A stretch of DNA of 64,000 nucleotides from Nocardioides lacusdianchii (GTDB lineage Bacteria; Actinomycetota; Actinomycetes; Propionibacteriales; Nocardioidaceae): the NCBI RefSeq assembly GCF_020102855.1, contig NZ_JADHZD010000004.1, positions 310,001-374,000 of the forward strand, read 5' to 3'. The notes under the pieces are model-generated. The model saw only the letters and a list, made by a program, of their open reading frames with translations. It made no database searches and was not told the DNA's origin. Below are positions 33,181-42,521 of this stretch, piece after piece. Within the stretch, counting starts at the first letter, position 1; each line of letters begins with the position of its first letter. Position numbers and translations under genes: made by a program.

Positions 33181-34233
33181 ATGAGTCACCGGACCAGGGC
33201 GGGATTGCTCGCGCTGTGCCTGCTCGCCGTGCTGTGGGGGACCGCCGCCTTCGTGCCGCTGCCCTACGTGACCTACTACCCCGGCCCGACCGTCGACATC
33301 CTCGCGTCCCGCGACGGCGAGGAGACCGTGCAGGTCGACGGGCACGAGGCCTACTACGACGACGGCGAGCTCCGGATGACCACCGTCTACGTCAGCACGC
33401 CGCAGGAGGACGTCACCCTCCCCGAGCTGCTGCGGGCCTACTTCGACCCCGACGCAGCGGTCTGGCCGCGCTCGTCGATCTACGCCCCCGACGAGACCGA
33501 CGAGTCCAACGACCGGCAGTCCGCGGTGGCGATGGTCTCCTCCCAGGACACCGCGATCGCCGCCGCGCTCACCCAGCTCGGCGAGGAGGTCGACCCGATC
33601 GTGGAGGTCCTCGACGTGACGCCCGGCCTGCCCGCCGAGGGCCGGCTCGAGGTGCGTGACGTGCTGCTCGAGGTCGACGGGGCCGAGGTCACCGACGCCC
33701 AGGACGTCGTCGACGCGGTCGACCGGGCGCGTGCCGGGGAGCCGATCCGCTTCCTCGTACGCCGCGGCGAGCGCGAGCTGAGCGTCGAGGTCACCCCCGA
33801 GCAGGTCGAGGACGACCTGCGGGTCGGCATCACGCCGGGCGTGAGCTTCGACTTCCCCTACCGCGTGAGCGTCGACATCTCCGACAACATCGGCGGCCCG
33901 AGTGCCGGGCTGATGATGTCGCTGGCGATCTACGACACCCTCACGCCGGGGTCGCTGACCGACGGCTTCGACGTCGCCGGCACCGGCACCATCACGCCCG
34001 CCGGCGAGGTGGGACCCATCGGCGGCATCCAGCAGAAGATCGCCGCCGCGCGCGACGCCGGTGCCGACCTCTTCCTGGTCCCGGCCGACAACTGCGACGG
34101 CATCGGGGGAGTGGACCCCGGTGACATGCAGCTCGCCAGGGCGACCACGATGAACCGCGCCGTCCAGACCCTCGCCACCTGGGTCGAGGACCCCAACGCC
34201 CCGCTCCCGAGCTGTGAGGACACCGCGTCATGA
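33181..34233 (+). CDS. membrane-anchored PDZ/Lon-type serine protease (YlbL family)
   Basis: A 350-residue protein. An N-terminal signal anchor (RAGLLALCLLAVLWGTAAFVPLPYVTYYPGP) is followed by a PDZ domain (about 140-215: VEVLDVTPGLPAEGRLEVRDVLLEVDG) and a Lon-type protease domain. The catalytic Ser is S241 in NIGGPSAGLMMSLAIYD and the catalytic Lys is K286 in GGIQQKIAAARDAG, 45 residues apart as in Lon dyads. It is the counterpart of Rv3194c. The stop overlaps the next gene by 4 bases (ATGA). It probably degrades or processes envelope proteins. Confidence 0.9.
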   Translation: MSHRTRAGLLALCLLAVLWGTAAFVPLPYVTYYPGPTVDILASRDGEETVQVDGHEAYYDDGELRMTTVYVSTPQEDVTLPELLRAYFDPDAAVWPRSSIYAPDETDESNDRQSAVAMVSSQDTAIAAALTQLGEEVDPIVEVLDVTPGLPAEGRLEVRDVLLEVDGAEVTDAQDVVDAVDRARAGEPIRFLVRRGERELSVEVTPEQVEDDLRVGITPGVSFDFPYRVSVDISDNIGGPSAGLMMSLAIYDTLTPGSLTDGFDVAGTGTITPAGEVGPIGGIQQKIAAARDAGADLFLVPADNCDGIGGVDPGDMQLARATTMNRAVQTLATWVEDPNAPLPSCEDTAS

Positions 34234-34832
34234 CCACCCCCGACCTCGAGCCGCAGCCGCAGCCGCTGCCCGAGGACCCCGCGCTCGCCGCCGCCGTGCT
34301 GGAGATCGAGTCCCACGTCGCGCAGGCGGGTTGGGACCAGCCGGCCAGGCTCTACGCCCTGGTCGACACCGCCGAGCTCGTCGCCCAGGAGCCGGCGCTC
34401 GCGGCCGCGATGTCCATCGACGGCCCCGGTGACGACGGGTCCTTCACCCCGATCGAGCAGGACGGCCTGCCGCCGGGCCAGGCCCTGGAGGAGGCGCTGC
34501 AGACGATCGCGTGGCCCGACAGCGTCTCCGGCTGCGCCGCCGTCATCGAGCGGCTGGTCCTGCCGCCCGGCGCCGACGACGAGCTGCCCGACGACCCGAC
34601 CGCTGCCGAGCTCTTCGCCCGCGAGCACCCCGACCGTCAGGAGGTCCGGATGGTGGCCGGCGTGACCCGCGCGGGGGCGTCGTACTGCGCGCTGCGGCTC
34701 CGCGCCCACGACGACGAGCAGTCCGTCGTCGACGGCACCGAGCTGGTGCCCGGCCTCCTCGAGCTCCTCCACGCGACCCTCCACGACCCGCACGACTCAC
34801 CGCACGACTCACCCGAGCAGGGGCAGGCATGA
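34230..34832 (+). CDS. PPA1309-family protein of unknown function
   Basis: A 200-residue acidic protein. The start PALAAAVLEIESHVAQAGWDQPARLYALVDTAELVAQEPALA and the later WPDSVSGCAAVIERLVLPP and EVRMVAGVTRAGASYCALRL segments match the PPA1309 family of actinobacteria. Function is unknown. It is sandwiched with overlaps at both ends between the Lon/PDZ gene and the UPF0182 gene, so all three form one operon. The C-terminus is His/Asp-rich (HDPHDSPHDSPEQ). Confidence 0.8.
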   Translation: MTTPDLEPQPQPLPEDPALAAAVLEIESHVAQAGWDQPARLYALVDTAELVAQEPALAAAMSIDGPGDDGSFTPIEQDGLPPGQALEEALQTIAWPDSVSGCAAVIERLVLPPGADDELPDDPTAAELFAREHPDRQEVRMVAGVTRAGASYCALRLRAHDDEQSVVDGTELVPGLLELLHATLHDPHDSPHDSPEQGQA

Positions 34833-37831
34833 GCAATCCCTTCGACCGACCGTCCGGACCGAGCGGTCCCGACGGACCGCAGCGACCCGGGGGACCGGGC
34901 GGTCCCGGCGCCCAGCGCCCCGCCGCCACGGCGTCGCGCCGCCCCGGCGCCCTGGTCATCACCTCGATCGTGCTGGTCGTGGGCTTCATGCTGCTCAGCG
35001 GCTTCGCCTCCTTCTGGACCGAGCGGCTGTGGTTCGGGTCGGTCGGCTACCGCGAGGTGTTCACCACCCTGCTGCTGACGCGCATCGGCCTCTTCCTGGT
35101 CTTCGCCGGCCTGATGGCCGCGACCGTCGCGATCACGATGGCGATGGCCTACCGCTTCCGCCCCGTGCTGTGGCCGGGCATGCCCGGCATGCCCGACGAC
35201 GGCATGGACCGCTACCGCGAGCTGCTGGCGCCCCGCATGGGGTGGGTCATCGGTGGCGCCGCGGCCGTCCTGGGCCTGTTCGCCGGAGCCTCCGCCACCG
35301 GTCAGTGGCGCACCTACTCGCTGTGGCGCCACAGCCAGTCCTTCGGCACCGAGGACCCCTACTTCAACAAGGACGTCGGGTTCTACGTCTTCGAGCTACC
35401 GTTCTGGCACTACATCGTCGACTACGTGATGGCCCTCGCGGTCGTGGGCCTGATGGCGACGATCCTGATGAACTACCTCTTCGGTGGCATCCGCCTCTCG
35501 GCCCGTCCGGGTGAGCGGCTGACCAGCGCCGCGCAGATCCAGGTGTCAGCGCTCCTGGCGATGTTCGTGATCGCCAAGGCGGTCGACTACTGGCTCGACC
35601 GCTTCGACCTGGTCACCAACTCGGGCTCGATCTTCACCGGCATGGGCTACACCGACGAGAAGGCGGTGCTGCCGGCCAAGGAGATCCTCGCGGGCATCGC
35701 CATCGTGTGCGCCCTGCTGTTCCTGGCCAACATCTGGCGCCGCACCTGGCTGCTGCCCTCGGTCGGCGTCGCGCTGTTCGCGCTGTCGGCGATCATCCTC
35801 GGCCTCATCGTGCCGACCGTGGTCCAGGCGATCCGGGTGAACCCCAACGTCCCGGACCGCGAGGGTCCCTACATCAAGGCCAACATCGACGCGACGCGCG
35901 CGGCCTACCAGCTCGACCAGATCGACGTGCGCAACGTGGGCGGCACGGCCGTCGCCGGCGACGGCCGGCTCGAGGCGCTCGACGGCATGACCGCCGGCAT
36001 CCCGCTGGTCGACCCGCAGATCGTCAGCGAGATCTTCGAGCAGCAGCAGCAGGTCCGCGCCTACTACTCGGTGCCCAACGTGCTCGACGTCGACCGCTAC
36101 GAGGTCGACGGCACGGACCGCGCGGTGGTGCTCGGCGTGCGCGAGCTCGACCAGAGCGGCCTGGCGGAGAACGACCAGAACTGGTCGAACCTCCACACCG
36201 CCTACACCCACGGCAACGGCGTGATCGCTGCCTTCGCCAACCAGCGGCCCGAGGACGACTCGTCGCAGGAGACCGGCATCCAGTGGGCCGAGGGCGCCGA
36301 GGTGGGCCAGGACACCCTGTCCAGCCTCTCCGGGGACGACGGCTACGAGACCCGCGTCTACTTCGGCGAGCAGAGCCCGTCGTACAGCATCGTGGGCCTC
36401 GACCCCGACGGTGGACCGGTCGAGTTCGACCTGCCGCGCGGCGACCGCAGCGAGGAGGACGTGGCGACGACGTACGACGGTGAGGCGGGCGTGCCGATCG
36501 GCAACCTCTTCAACCAGCTGCTCTACGCCGTGCGGTTCAGCGAGCCGAACCTGCTGCTCTCGAGCCGGGTCCACGAGAACTCCAAGATCCTCTACGACCG
36601 CAACCCCCGCCAGATGGTGGAGAAGGTCGCGCCGTGGCTCACGGTCGACTCCGACCCCTATCCCGCGGTGATCGACGGGCGCATCCAGTGGATCCTCGAC
36701 GGCTACACGGTCACCGACAAGTACCCGCTGTCGCAGCGGGAGTCGCTCGAGACCATGACCGACGACGCGCTGCAGGAGAACAACGGCTTCCAGACGCTGC
36801 CGACCGACGAGATCAACTACCTCCGCAACTCGGTGAAGGCGACCGTCGATGCCTACGACGGCACCGTGGAGCTCTACGAGTGGGACACCGAGGACCCGAT
36901 CCTCAAGGCGTGGGAGGCGGTCTTCCCCGACGTCGTGCAGCCCAAGGACGCCATCCCCGACGCGCTCGCAGAGCACCTGCGCTATCCCGAGGACCTCTTC
37001 AAGGCGCAGCGCTACCAGTTCCAGCGCTACCACGAGACCTCCGCGTCGGCGTGGTTCGAGGGATCGAGCCGCTGGGAGGTGCCGAGCGACCCGCAGCTCA
37101 CGAGCCGCCTGCAGCCGCCCTACCGCCTCTTCACCGACACCGGTCAGGGCGAGGAGTGGTCCCTGACCTCGGTCTACGTGCCCCGCGACAAGGAGAACAA
37201 CCTCGCGGCCTACATGGCGGTCAACAGCGACGCCACCAGTGACGACTACGGCAGGATATCCGTGCTGGAGCTGCCCAACGAACCCACGGGCGGGCCGCTG
37301 CAGATCGCCAACACGTTCTCGACCAACGAGGATGTCAGCCAGGCGCTGCTGCCCTACACGACCGGTGATGCCGACCGGGTGCCGGGCAACCTGCTCACCG
37401 TGCCGATCGGAGACGACTTCATCTACGTCCAGCCGGTCTACACCCGCCGCGAGGGCGAGTCGAACTTCCCGATCCTGCGCTTCGTGCTCGTCTCCTACGA
37501 GGGTCGCGTCGGCATCGACGAGACCCTGCGGGGCGCGATCGAGGACGCGCTGACCTCAAGCCCGTCCGACGGCTCGGAGGAGACGCAGGAGGAGCCGACC
37601 GAGGAGCCGACGGAACAGCCCTCCGAGGAGCCTGCGGAGCAGCCGACCGAGACGCCGGGCGAGAACCCGACGCCCGGTGGTGACGCCAGCGTGGGCGAGC
37701 TGCTGCAGCAGGCCGAGGACAAGTTCGCCGAGGCCGACGAGGCGCAGCAGGCCGGCGACACGGTCCGCTGGGCGCAGCTGATGGAGGAGGGCCGCGACCT
37801 CGTTGACCAGGCGGTGCGCCTGCTCGAGTGA
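34829..37831 (+). CDS. UPF0182 family integral membrane protein
   Basis: A 1,000-residue protein. After a Gly/Pro-rich head (PFDRPSGPSGPDGPQRPGG) come about seven membrane helices in residues 45-345 (for example LVITSIVLVVGFMLLSGFASFW). A large extracytoplasmic domain (about 350-910) follows, with conserved segments such as YSVPNVLDVDRYEVDG, NWSNLHTAYTHGNGVIAAFANQ and QLLYAVRFSEPNLLLSS. The tail is a Pro/Glu/Thr-rich linker and a short charged helix. Length and layout match Rv3193c. Function is unknown. It is the last gene of the Lon/PDZ operon. Confidence 0.92.
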   Translation: MSNPFDRPSGPSGPDGPQRPGGPGGPGAQRPAATASRRPGALVITSIVLVVGFMLLSGFASFWTERLWFGSVGYREVFTTLLLTRIGLFLVFAGLMAATVAITMAMAYRFRPVLWPGMPGMPDDGMDRYRELLAPRMGWVIGGAAAVLGLFAGASATGQWRTYSLWRHSQSFGTEDPYFNKDVGFYVFELPFWHYIVDYVMALAVVGLMATILMNYLFGGIRLSARPGERLTSAAQIQVSALLAMFVIAKAVDYWLDRFDLVTNSGSIFTGMGYTDEKAVLPAKEILAGIAIVCALLFLANIWRRTWLLPSVGVALFALSAIILGLIVPTVVQAIRVNPNVPDREGPYIKANIDATRAAYQLDQIDVRNVGGTAVAGDGRLEALDGMTAGIPLVDPQIVSEIFEQQQQVRAYYSVPNVLDVDRYEVDGTDRAVVLGVRELDQSGLAENDQNWSNLHTAYTHGNGVIAAFANQRPEDDSSQETGIQWAEGAEVGQDTLSSLSGDDGYETRVYFGEQSPSYSIVGLDPDGGPVEFDLPRGDRSEEDVATTYDGEAGVPIGNLFNQLLYAVRFSEPNLLLSSRVHENSKILYDRNPRQMVEKVAPWLTVDSDPYPAVIDGRIQWILDGYTVTDKYPLSQRESLETMTDDALQENNGFQTLPTDEINYLRNSVKATVDAYDGTVELYEWDTEDPILKAWEAVFPDVVQPKDAIPDALAEHLRYPEDLFKAQRYQFQRYHETSASAWFEGSSRWEVPSDPQLTSRLQPPYRLFTDTGQGEEWSLTSVYVPRDKENNLAAYMAVNSDATSDDYGRISVLELPNEPTGGPLQIANTFSTNEDVSQALLPYTTGDADRVPGNLLTVPIGDDFIYVQPVYTRREGESNFPILRFVLVSYEGRVGIDETLRGAIEDALTSSPSDGSEETQEEPTEEPTEQPSEEPAEQPTETPGENPTPGGDASVGELLQQAEDKFAEADEAQQAGDTVRWAQLMEEGRDLVDQAVRLLE

Positions 37832-37859
37832 CCGGTTCCCCGTCAGGGGGACCCCCGAT

Positions 37860-37888
37860 TTGGGCCTCGCCGAGGGTGGATGTAATGT
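37860..37888 (+). promoter_or_regulatory. promoter of the initiator tRNA gene
   Basis: TTGGGC (37860-37865) and TAATGT (37883-37888) are 17 bases apart. The -10 ends 12 bases before the mature tRNA 5' end. Confidence 0.6.
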
Positions 37889-37900
37889 TCTGTTCACCGA

Positions 37901-37974
37901 CGCGGGGTGGAGCAGCTCGGTAGCTCGCTGGGCTCATAACCCAGAGGTCGCAGGTTCAAATCCTGCCCCCGCTA
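37901..37974 (+). tRNA. initiator tRNA-Met (anticodon CAU)
   Basis: The cloverleaf is complete. The acceptor strand CGCGGGG pairs with CCCCGC, leaving base 1 unpaired (C1 opposite T72), a hallmark of initiator tRNAs. The anticodon arm CTGGG-CTCATAA-CCCAG has three consecutive G-C pairs next to the loop, the other initiator hallmark. The T arm is GCAGG-TTCAAAT-CCTGC. CCA is not encoded. The 3' end lies 184 bases before an excisionase gene, so the tRNA is the probable integration site of the element that follows. Confidence 0.95.
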
Positions 37975-37979
37975 CAAAG

Positions 37980-38016
37980 TTTCAGGCTCGGAGATCACGG
38001 ATCTCCGAGCCTGAAA
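37980..38016. repeat. perfect 17-bp palindrome just after tRNA-fMet
   Basis: TTTCAGGCTCGGAGATC (37980-37996) is mirrored exactly at 38000-38016 around ACG. It begins 6 bases after the tRNA. It may terminate the tRNA transcript, though no strong T tract follows, or be a recombinase arm site of the element. Confidence 0.7.
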
Positions 38017-38157
38017 GCATTTGAGATTTGATCCGACTGCCACAAACCGGCCATAAACCCCGTCGCTGCGCTTCCTCGAGCCGCATCCGCGAGCATCGGC
38101 ATGGGTTGTCACGGACCCGCACGGGACCACTCGGGACCTTGGGCGCACCTCACGAGC

Positions 38158-38388
38158 ATGGAGACCACCCACAGCACGCTGAGCGGCCTAGAGCCGCTGC
38201 TGAGCATCGAGGAGCTCGCCGAGTACCTCGACGTGCCTGTCACGACGATCCGCGACTGGCGCACCGACGGCAAGGGACCGTGTGCGATCAAGGTCGGCGG
38301 TCGCGTCCGCTTCGCCACCTCCGACGTCCTGACCTGGCTGCTCAGGCAGCGCGAGGCCGAGCCGGGGCGTGGGCCCAGCGGTGGGTGA
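38158..38388 (+). CDS. xis: excisionase/AlpA-like helix-turn-helix protein
   Basis: A 76-residue protein whose core LLSIEELAEYLDVPVTTIRDWRTDGKGPCAIKVGGRVRFATSDVLTWL is the winged helix-turn-helix of the MerR-like excisionase (helix_turn_helix_17) family. Six bases separate it from the integrase gene. It would direct integrase toward excision of the element. ATG 38158 is the start nearest to the homology; an in-frame ATG exists at 38101. Confidence 0.85.
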   Translation: METTHSTLSGLEPLLSIEELAEYLDVPVTTIRDWRTDGKGPCAIKVGGRVRFATSDVLTWLLRQREAEPGRGPSGG

Positions 38389-38394
38389 GAGATC

Positions 38395-39591
38395 GTGGCT
38401 AGACCTCGCACCCCGATCGGCACCTTCGGCGAGATCCACGTCGACAAGACCCACGACGGTCGAGCCCGAGCGCTGACCCGGTTCCGTGACTACGACGGCC
38501 AGCTGCGCCGCGTCCAAGCAACAGCGGACACGCCGAAGGCAGCCGAGCGAAAGCTCAAGGAGATGCTCGCCGAACGAACCGAGCAGAAGGTCGGACAGGG
38601 CGACCTCACGTCCGCCAGCTCCTTCCGGCACCTCGTCGACGTGTGGCTCGCCGACCTGGATCTCGAGGACGCGCTCGCACCCAGCACCCGTGCCCTCTAC
38701 GAGCGCAACATGCGCCAGCTCGTCCTGCCGGCCTTCGAGCACTACGCGCTGCGCGAGGTCAGCGTCCGTAAGGTCGACCAGTTCATCAAGACGCTCGCCA
38801 AGACCAGGAGCTACAGCATGGCGAAGCAGGCGCGCACGGTACTGAGCCTGGCCTTCGGGCTCGCTGTCCGCTACGACGCGATGCGCGAGAACCCGGTCCG
38901 CGACACCGCGCGCCTCCGCAAGCCACACGCCCAAGCAATGTCGCTCACCACCCAGCAGGTCGACGAGATTCGTCGCGCCGTACGCGGCTGGCGTCGAGGG
39001 TCCGGCCTGCCTGGCCCTCCGCCCGACGGACAGCTCGAGCAGATCATCGAAGTCATGCTCGGCACGTCCGCCCGCATCGGCGAGGTGCTCGCCATCCGCA
39101 AGTGCGACGTGGACGTGACGAGGTCGCCCGCGACGGTTCGGCTCTGCGGGACGATCGTGTCGCCTACGGGAAAGCCCACGCATCGACAGCCGCACCCCAA
39201 GACGATGAAGTCGACCAGGACCGTCTCCGTGCCATCGTTCGCTGCCGAAGTGCTTCGCGCGCGGCTGGTCAACATCGCATCAGATGCCCCCGATCACCTG
39301 ATCTTCTACAGCCGCAACGGCACGCCGCTGACGACCAACAACATCCGGCGCCGCCTGCGCGCGGTGCTGGAGGAGGCCGGGATCGAAGGAGTGACCCCTC
39401 ACTCGTTCCGACGCACCGTCGCGACTGTCCTCGACCGGGCCGGGGGAGCGGACCTGGCGGCCGAGATGCTCGGCCACACCTCGTCCAAGATCACCAAGGA
39501 GCACTACATCGAACCGGACGAGGCGGTGAACCCCGTGACGGCTGACATCCTCGAGTTGCTCGCACCACGCCCGTCCGAGGACGAGCGATGA
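38395..39591 (+). CDS. int: tyrosine-family site-specific integrase
   Basis: A 398-residue phage-type integrase. The N-terminal AP2-like arm-binding region (FGEIHVDKTHDGRARALTRFRDYDGQLRR) is followed by a SAM-like core-binding domain (about 75-165). The catalytic domain has the Arg in TSARIGEVLAIR, HSFRR, GHTSSK and the nucleophile Tyr in KEHYIEPDEAV. All expected catalytic residues are present, so it should be active. GTG start at 38395. Integration into the adjacent tRNA-fMet is the likely history. Confidence 0.93.
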   Translation: MARPRTPIGTFGEIHVDKTHDGRARALTRFRDYDGQLRRVQATADTPKAAERKLKEMLAERTEQKVGQGDLTSASSFRHLVDVWLADLDLEDALAPSTRALYERNMRQLVLPAFEHYALREVSVRKVDQFIKTLAKTRSYSMAKQARTVLSLAFGLAVRYDAMRENPVRDTARLRKPHAQAMSLTTQQVDEIRRAVRGWRRGSGLPGPPPDGQLEQIIEVMLGTSARIGEVLAIRKCDVDVTRSPATVRLCGTIVSPTGKPTHRQPHPKTMKSTRTVSVPSFAAEVLRARLVNIASDAPDHLIFYSRNGTPLTTNNIRRRLRAVLEEAGIEGVTPHSFRRTVATVLDRAGGADLAAEMLGHTSSKITKEHYIEPDEAVNPVTADILELLAPRPSEDER

Positions 39592-39755
39592 CTTATGACA
39601 GGTGTTGACGCCCAATGGCGGCGGAGTGACGCAGCGCGGCTTCGAGCTGACGCCTAATCGTGACGCCAGAAGTGGGGTGGAGCGAGGAACTCGGTTGCCG
39701 ACGCCGATCCTATCTGTTCCTTGCCAGCAGAAGCAGCCGCGAGGATGCTGGGGCG

Positions 39756-41060
39756 ATGATCCCAAGGCGTCGGGCGTGGGTTGTCATCGGTGTCGTTCTA
39801 GCCAGTTTCCTGCCCGCGCCCGAAGCGGTGGCCGGTGAAGAAGACTGGAGCCAGCGAGAGATCCTCACTCGGCCAGGAGTAAACGGCAACGCCCCGCGCC
39901 TGTTCGCCGCGGCTGACGGCGCTTTGACGGCCGCGTGGGTCGCGACCAGCGCTTCGTCACTAGATTGGGCACTGGTGATCCGAACTAGGCCCGCTGGCGG
40001 GACGTGGAGCATCGAGCAGGTGATAGAGGCCGACGTCAGCCGCTATGACATCGAGCTCGCGGTAGATAGTCGCCTGGTCGCCGCGTACCTGCCAGATGAC
40101 GGGGCTGGTCCCCACGTCAGGACGCAGGAGGCCGATGGGACTTTTGGCCCAAGCATGCTCCTGGCTCCGGGGCTACCAGGGCGGGTCCTCTCCGGTCCAA
40201 AGCTCGTGGTCAGCAAGAGCGGTCGGCAGGTCGTGGTCTGGCTTCAGCGACTTCCCGGGGCAGGCAATCGAGTCGTGGCCGTCCGCCGCGACGGCTCAAG
40301 TGCGGCCTGGTCGAAACCGAAGTTCCTCACCGGCAAGGACGCGAGGCCGCTGAGCATCGCGACGGGTGCTGCGCGGGACGGATCCGTCGCGGTGCTGTGG
40401 ACGGACGTGATGTGGGAGGACGGGTTGCGTTCCTTCCGTGTGAAGCATCGGTTGCTCTCCGCGCACGGAGAGTGGATGGCCACCGAGTTCGTCATGCAGT
40501 CGGCTGGCGTTGCTGATCTTCAAGTGGCTAACCGCGGTTCCGGCCGGGTCACTGCCATTTGGGTCGAGACGGACGAGCTTGAGCATCACGCGTACACCTC
40601 GTCACGGACGGCGTCAGGGCGCTGGACGCCGGCCGGAAGTATCGCCGCGCAGCCCGACCGGGACGAACTCTGGCAGACCCTGACCACGAACGGTCGACTA
40701 ACCGCAGTCGTGTGGAGTTCCTTGCCCTCGTCAGACGGCGACTCATGGTTGATGGCACGGGTGCAAGACGGGCGGGCTTGGGGCCCTCCGAGAAGAATAG
40801 GGCGAGCGTCGTCGCGCATGTGGTTCAACGCCGCCGCTTTCGAGCGGGACGGGGCCCTGCGTGTGGTGTGGATTCGAAAGCAGGGCGAGATGCGGACGCG
40901 GGTCCGCGGGCGTGGCGGAGCCTGGGGGCCCCCGACGCACATCACCTACGTCGGGTTGGACGACTACCGGCCCGTGGTTGTTGCATACGGCGACCGAGAG
41001 GCAGCCGTGGTGTCAGCGACCCGCAATCGCAGGATCGCTTTCGCAGAGCTCTCGCAGTGA
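39756..41060 (+). CDS. secreted beta-propeller-like protein of unknown function
   Basis: A 434-residue protein with a signal peptide (MIPRRRAWVVIGVVLASFLPAPEAVAG). The mature part has repeated units of the type LTAAWVATSASSLDWALVIRTRPAGG-W, VVVWLQRLP, VAVLWTDVMWEDG, VTAIWVETDE, LTAVVWSSLPSSDGDSWLMARVQDG and LRVVWIRK. A W/V-rich strand every 45-60 residues suggests a six- or seven-bladed propeller. No catalytic motif is recognised. Base composition is less GC-extreme than its flanks. The ATG at 39756 fits the signal peptide. Confidence 0.65.
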   Translation: MIPRRRAWVVIGVVLASFLPAPEAVAGEEDWSQREILTRPGVNGNAPRLFAAADGALTAAWVATSASSLDWALVIRTRPAGGTWSIEQVIEADVSRYDIELAVDSRLVAAYLPDDGAGPHVRTQEADGTFGPSMLLAPGLPGRVLSGPKLVVSKSGRQVVVWLQRLPGAGNRVVAVRRDGSSAAWSKPKFLTGKDARPLSIATGAARDGSVAVLWTDVMWEDGLRSFRVKHRLLSAHGEWMATEFVMQSAGVADLQVANRGSGRVTAIWVETDELEHHAYTSSRTASGRWTPAGSIAAQPDRDELWQTLTTNGRLTAVVWSSLPSSDGDSWLMARVQDGRAWGPPRRIGRASSRMWFNAAAFERDGALRVVWIRKQGEMRTRVRGRGGAWGPPTHITYVGLDDYRPVVVAYGDREAAVVSATRNRRIAFAELSQ

Positions 41061-41151
41061 TCTCGCAGTGATCCCACGTCTGCCATGACCGCATCGCTGC
41101 CCGCCCGAAACATTCATCGATCCTGTGACTCACCCGTGCCGACAAGCGGCG

Positions 41152-42207
41152 CTATGACGCACGGATACGACGCTGCAGGTCCCCCACGGAGATAGCGCCA
41201 TGGACCAACCCCTGTAGGACCGCTTCCATCCCTGCAAAGTCACTCTCCTTAGAAGTCGCGTGAGAACCGATCTTCAACAGGTGGTCTTGTCCACACATCA
41301 GAATCATCGCCTTGTCCGCGGACATTGCGTGGAACCACAGATCGGTGTTCCGAGCGTCGATGTCGCTCCATCGGGGCAGGTCAGCGCGCCGCACCTGTTG
41401 GAGTGGCCGCTCCTTGGCAATCGTCAGCGGAGCACCGCCAGGCATATGCGGCAAGTCGTGATCGAGCCGAGCCGGCGGCACAAGTGGGAGCGGCGTATAC
41501 CTCAGGACAAAGATCAGGCCACAGAACGTGAGTAGATGCTGCATCGCATACACGAGCTCATGGTCCCCCGAAGCTGGGTGAGCGTGCCCGACAGTTCGGC
41601 CGCTCTGGTCGGGGACCGGCTCTATGTGTAGCGAAACGGGACACGAGTCCAAGCCCTCGCTCAGGTCGTTTGCAGCCCCTGCGAGCCCGACATACCAAGT
41701 GCCTGGAGGCTCCTTGTTGGCCATCAGAGCATTCAAGATTGGCTGATCGACAAGCTTCATCTCGCCGTCTGTGAACTCATGCAGAACACCAGTCTTCATG
41801 ACCCAGCGTCGGACGGTCGACAACTCGTCGCGAGACAAGCGCCAACGAGGGCGGCACAGTTTCGTCGTCAGGATCGTCTTGAACTCCGTCTCGAGGACGG
41901 ACATCCAGCCGTTGTTGCACGTCGCGCAGACTGCCCGTACCACCCGCCGGTTTGGGGTCTGCCAAGGATGACCCCGTTTCGTGAAGTAGTTGCCGGCAAT
42001 CCCTGCGGGAGTCTGGACGAGCAACTCTTTACGCCCAAAAGCGCCTTCCAACGAGACCGCTTCCGGGTTCCGTCGACGTCCAGCCGCGTCTCGCCACAGC
42101 CATTGCGGAAGAACGTGCTCGCGTGTGAGCGTCGCACCAGAGCCACAGAACGCGCAGGTTCGGACCGGCCCTGCCGCCATCAAACCTGCGGGTTCTTCGG
42201 TAGTCAT
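41152..42207 (-). CDS. HNH-like protein of unknown function (element cargo)
   Basis: A 351-residue protein. Near the N-terminus are CAFCGSGATLTREHVLPQWLWRD and, about 60 residues on, VCATCNNGWMSVLETEF. The CxxC...REHVxP...CxxCNxGWMS pattern matches the zinc-supported HNH-type domain seen in many uncharacterised actinobacterial proteins. The remaining 220 residues (WYVGLAGAAND..., HLLTFCGLIFVLRY...) are not recognised. ATG 42207 is chosen because the homology begins soon after it; the frame is open far upstream. It is divergent from the Rx4H protein gene. Nuclease activity is inferred, not shown. Confidence 0.65.
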   Translation of the reverse strand: MTTEEPAGLMAAGPVRTCAFCGSGATLTREHVLPQWLWRDAAGRRRNPEAVSLEGAFGRKELLVQTPAGIAGNYFTKRGHPWQTPNRRVVRAVCATCNNGWMSVLETEFKTILTTKLCRPRWRLSRDELSTVRRWVMKTGVLHEFTDGEMKLVDQPILNALMANKEPPGTWYVGLAGAANDLSEGLDSCPVSLHIEPVPDQSGRTVGHAHPASGDHELVYAMQHLLTFCGLIFVLRYTPLPLVPPARLDHDLPHMPGGAPLTIAKERPLQQVRRADLPRWSDIDARNTDLWFHAMSADKAMILMCGQDHLLKIGSHATSKESDFAGMEAVLQGLVHGAISVGDLQRRIRAS

Positions 42208-42521
42208 GGAGCAAGCATCTACAACCGCACCGACATCCCACCCGCGGACTTGATGTAGTTGCCTCCTCGGATCGACCTCGGTCCTACTCAGGACCCGACT
42301 GGCAGACCCTACCGAGACAGGGGAGTTTGGGGCGATGCGCAAGCGGCGGATTGACGCCCCCGCGGTCAGCCATGACAAAGCCTCCGCTGTCCAGTGACCA
42401 CGCTGCCTCGGTCTCGGCCGAAGGTTAGGTTGCAACATCGGCCACAGTCCTCGCGACACTTGCGAACCCAATGGGTGGGCGAGCTGGCTCGACGTAATCT
42501 CCTTTAGCGGAGGGAGCAAGA
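42208..42521. other. divergent intergenic region between the HNH-like and HEPN-like genes
   Basis: This stretch of 314 bases has no credible ORF. It must hold the promoters of both divergent genes. A CGGAGGGA ribosome-binding site lies just before 42522. A possible -10 TAATCT lies near 42495, but no matching -35 is clear. Confidence 0.5.
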
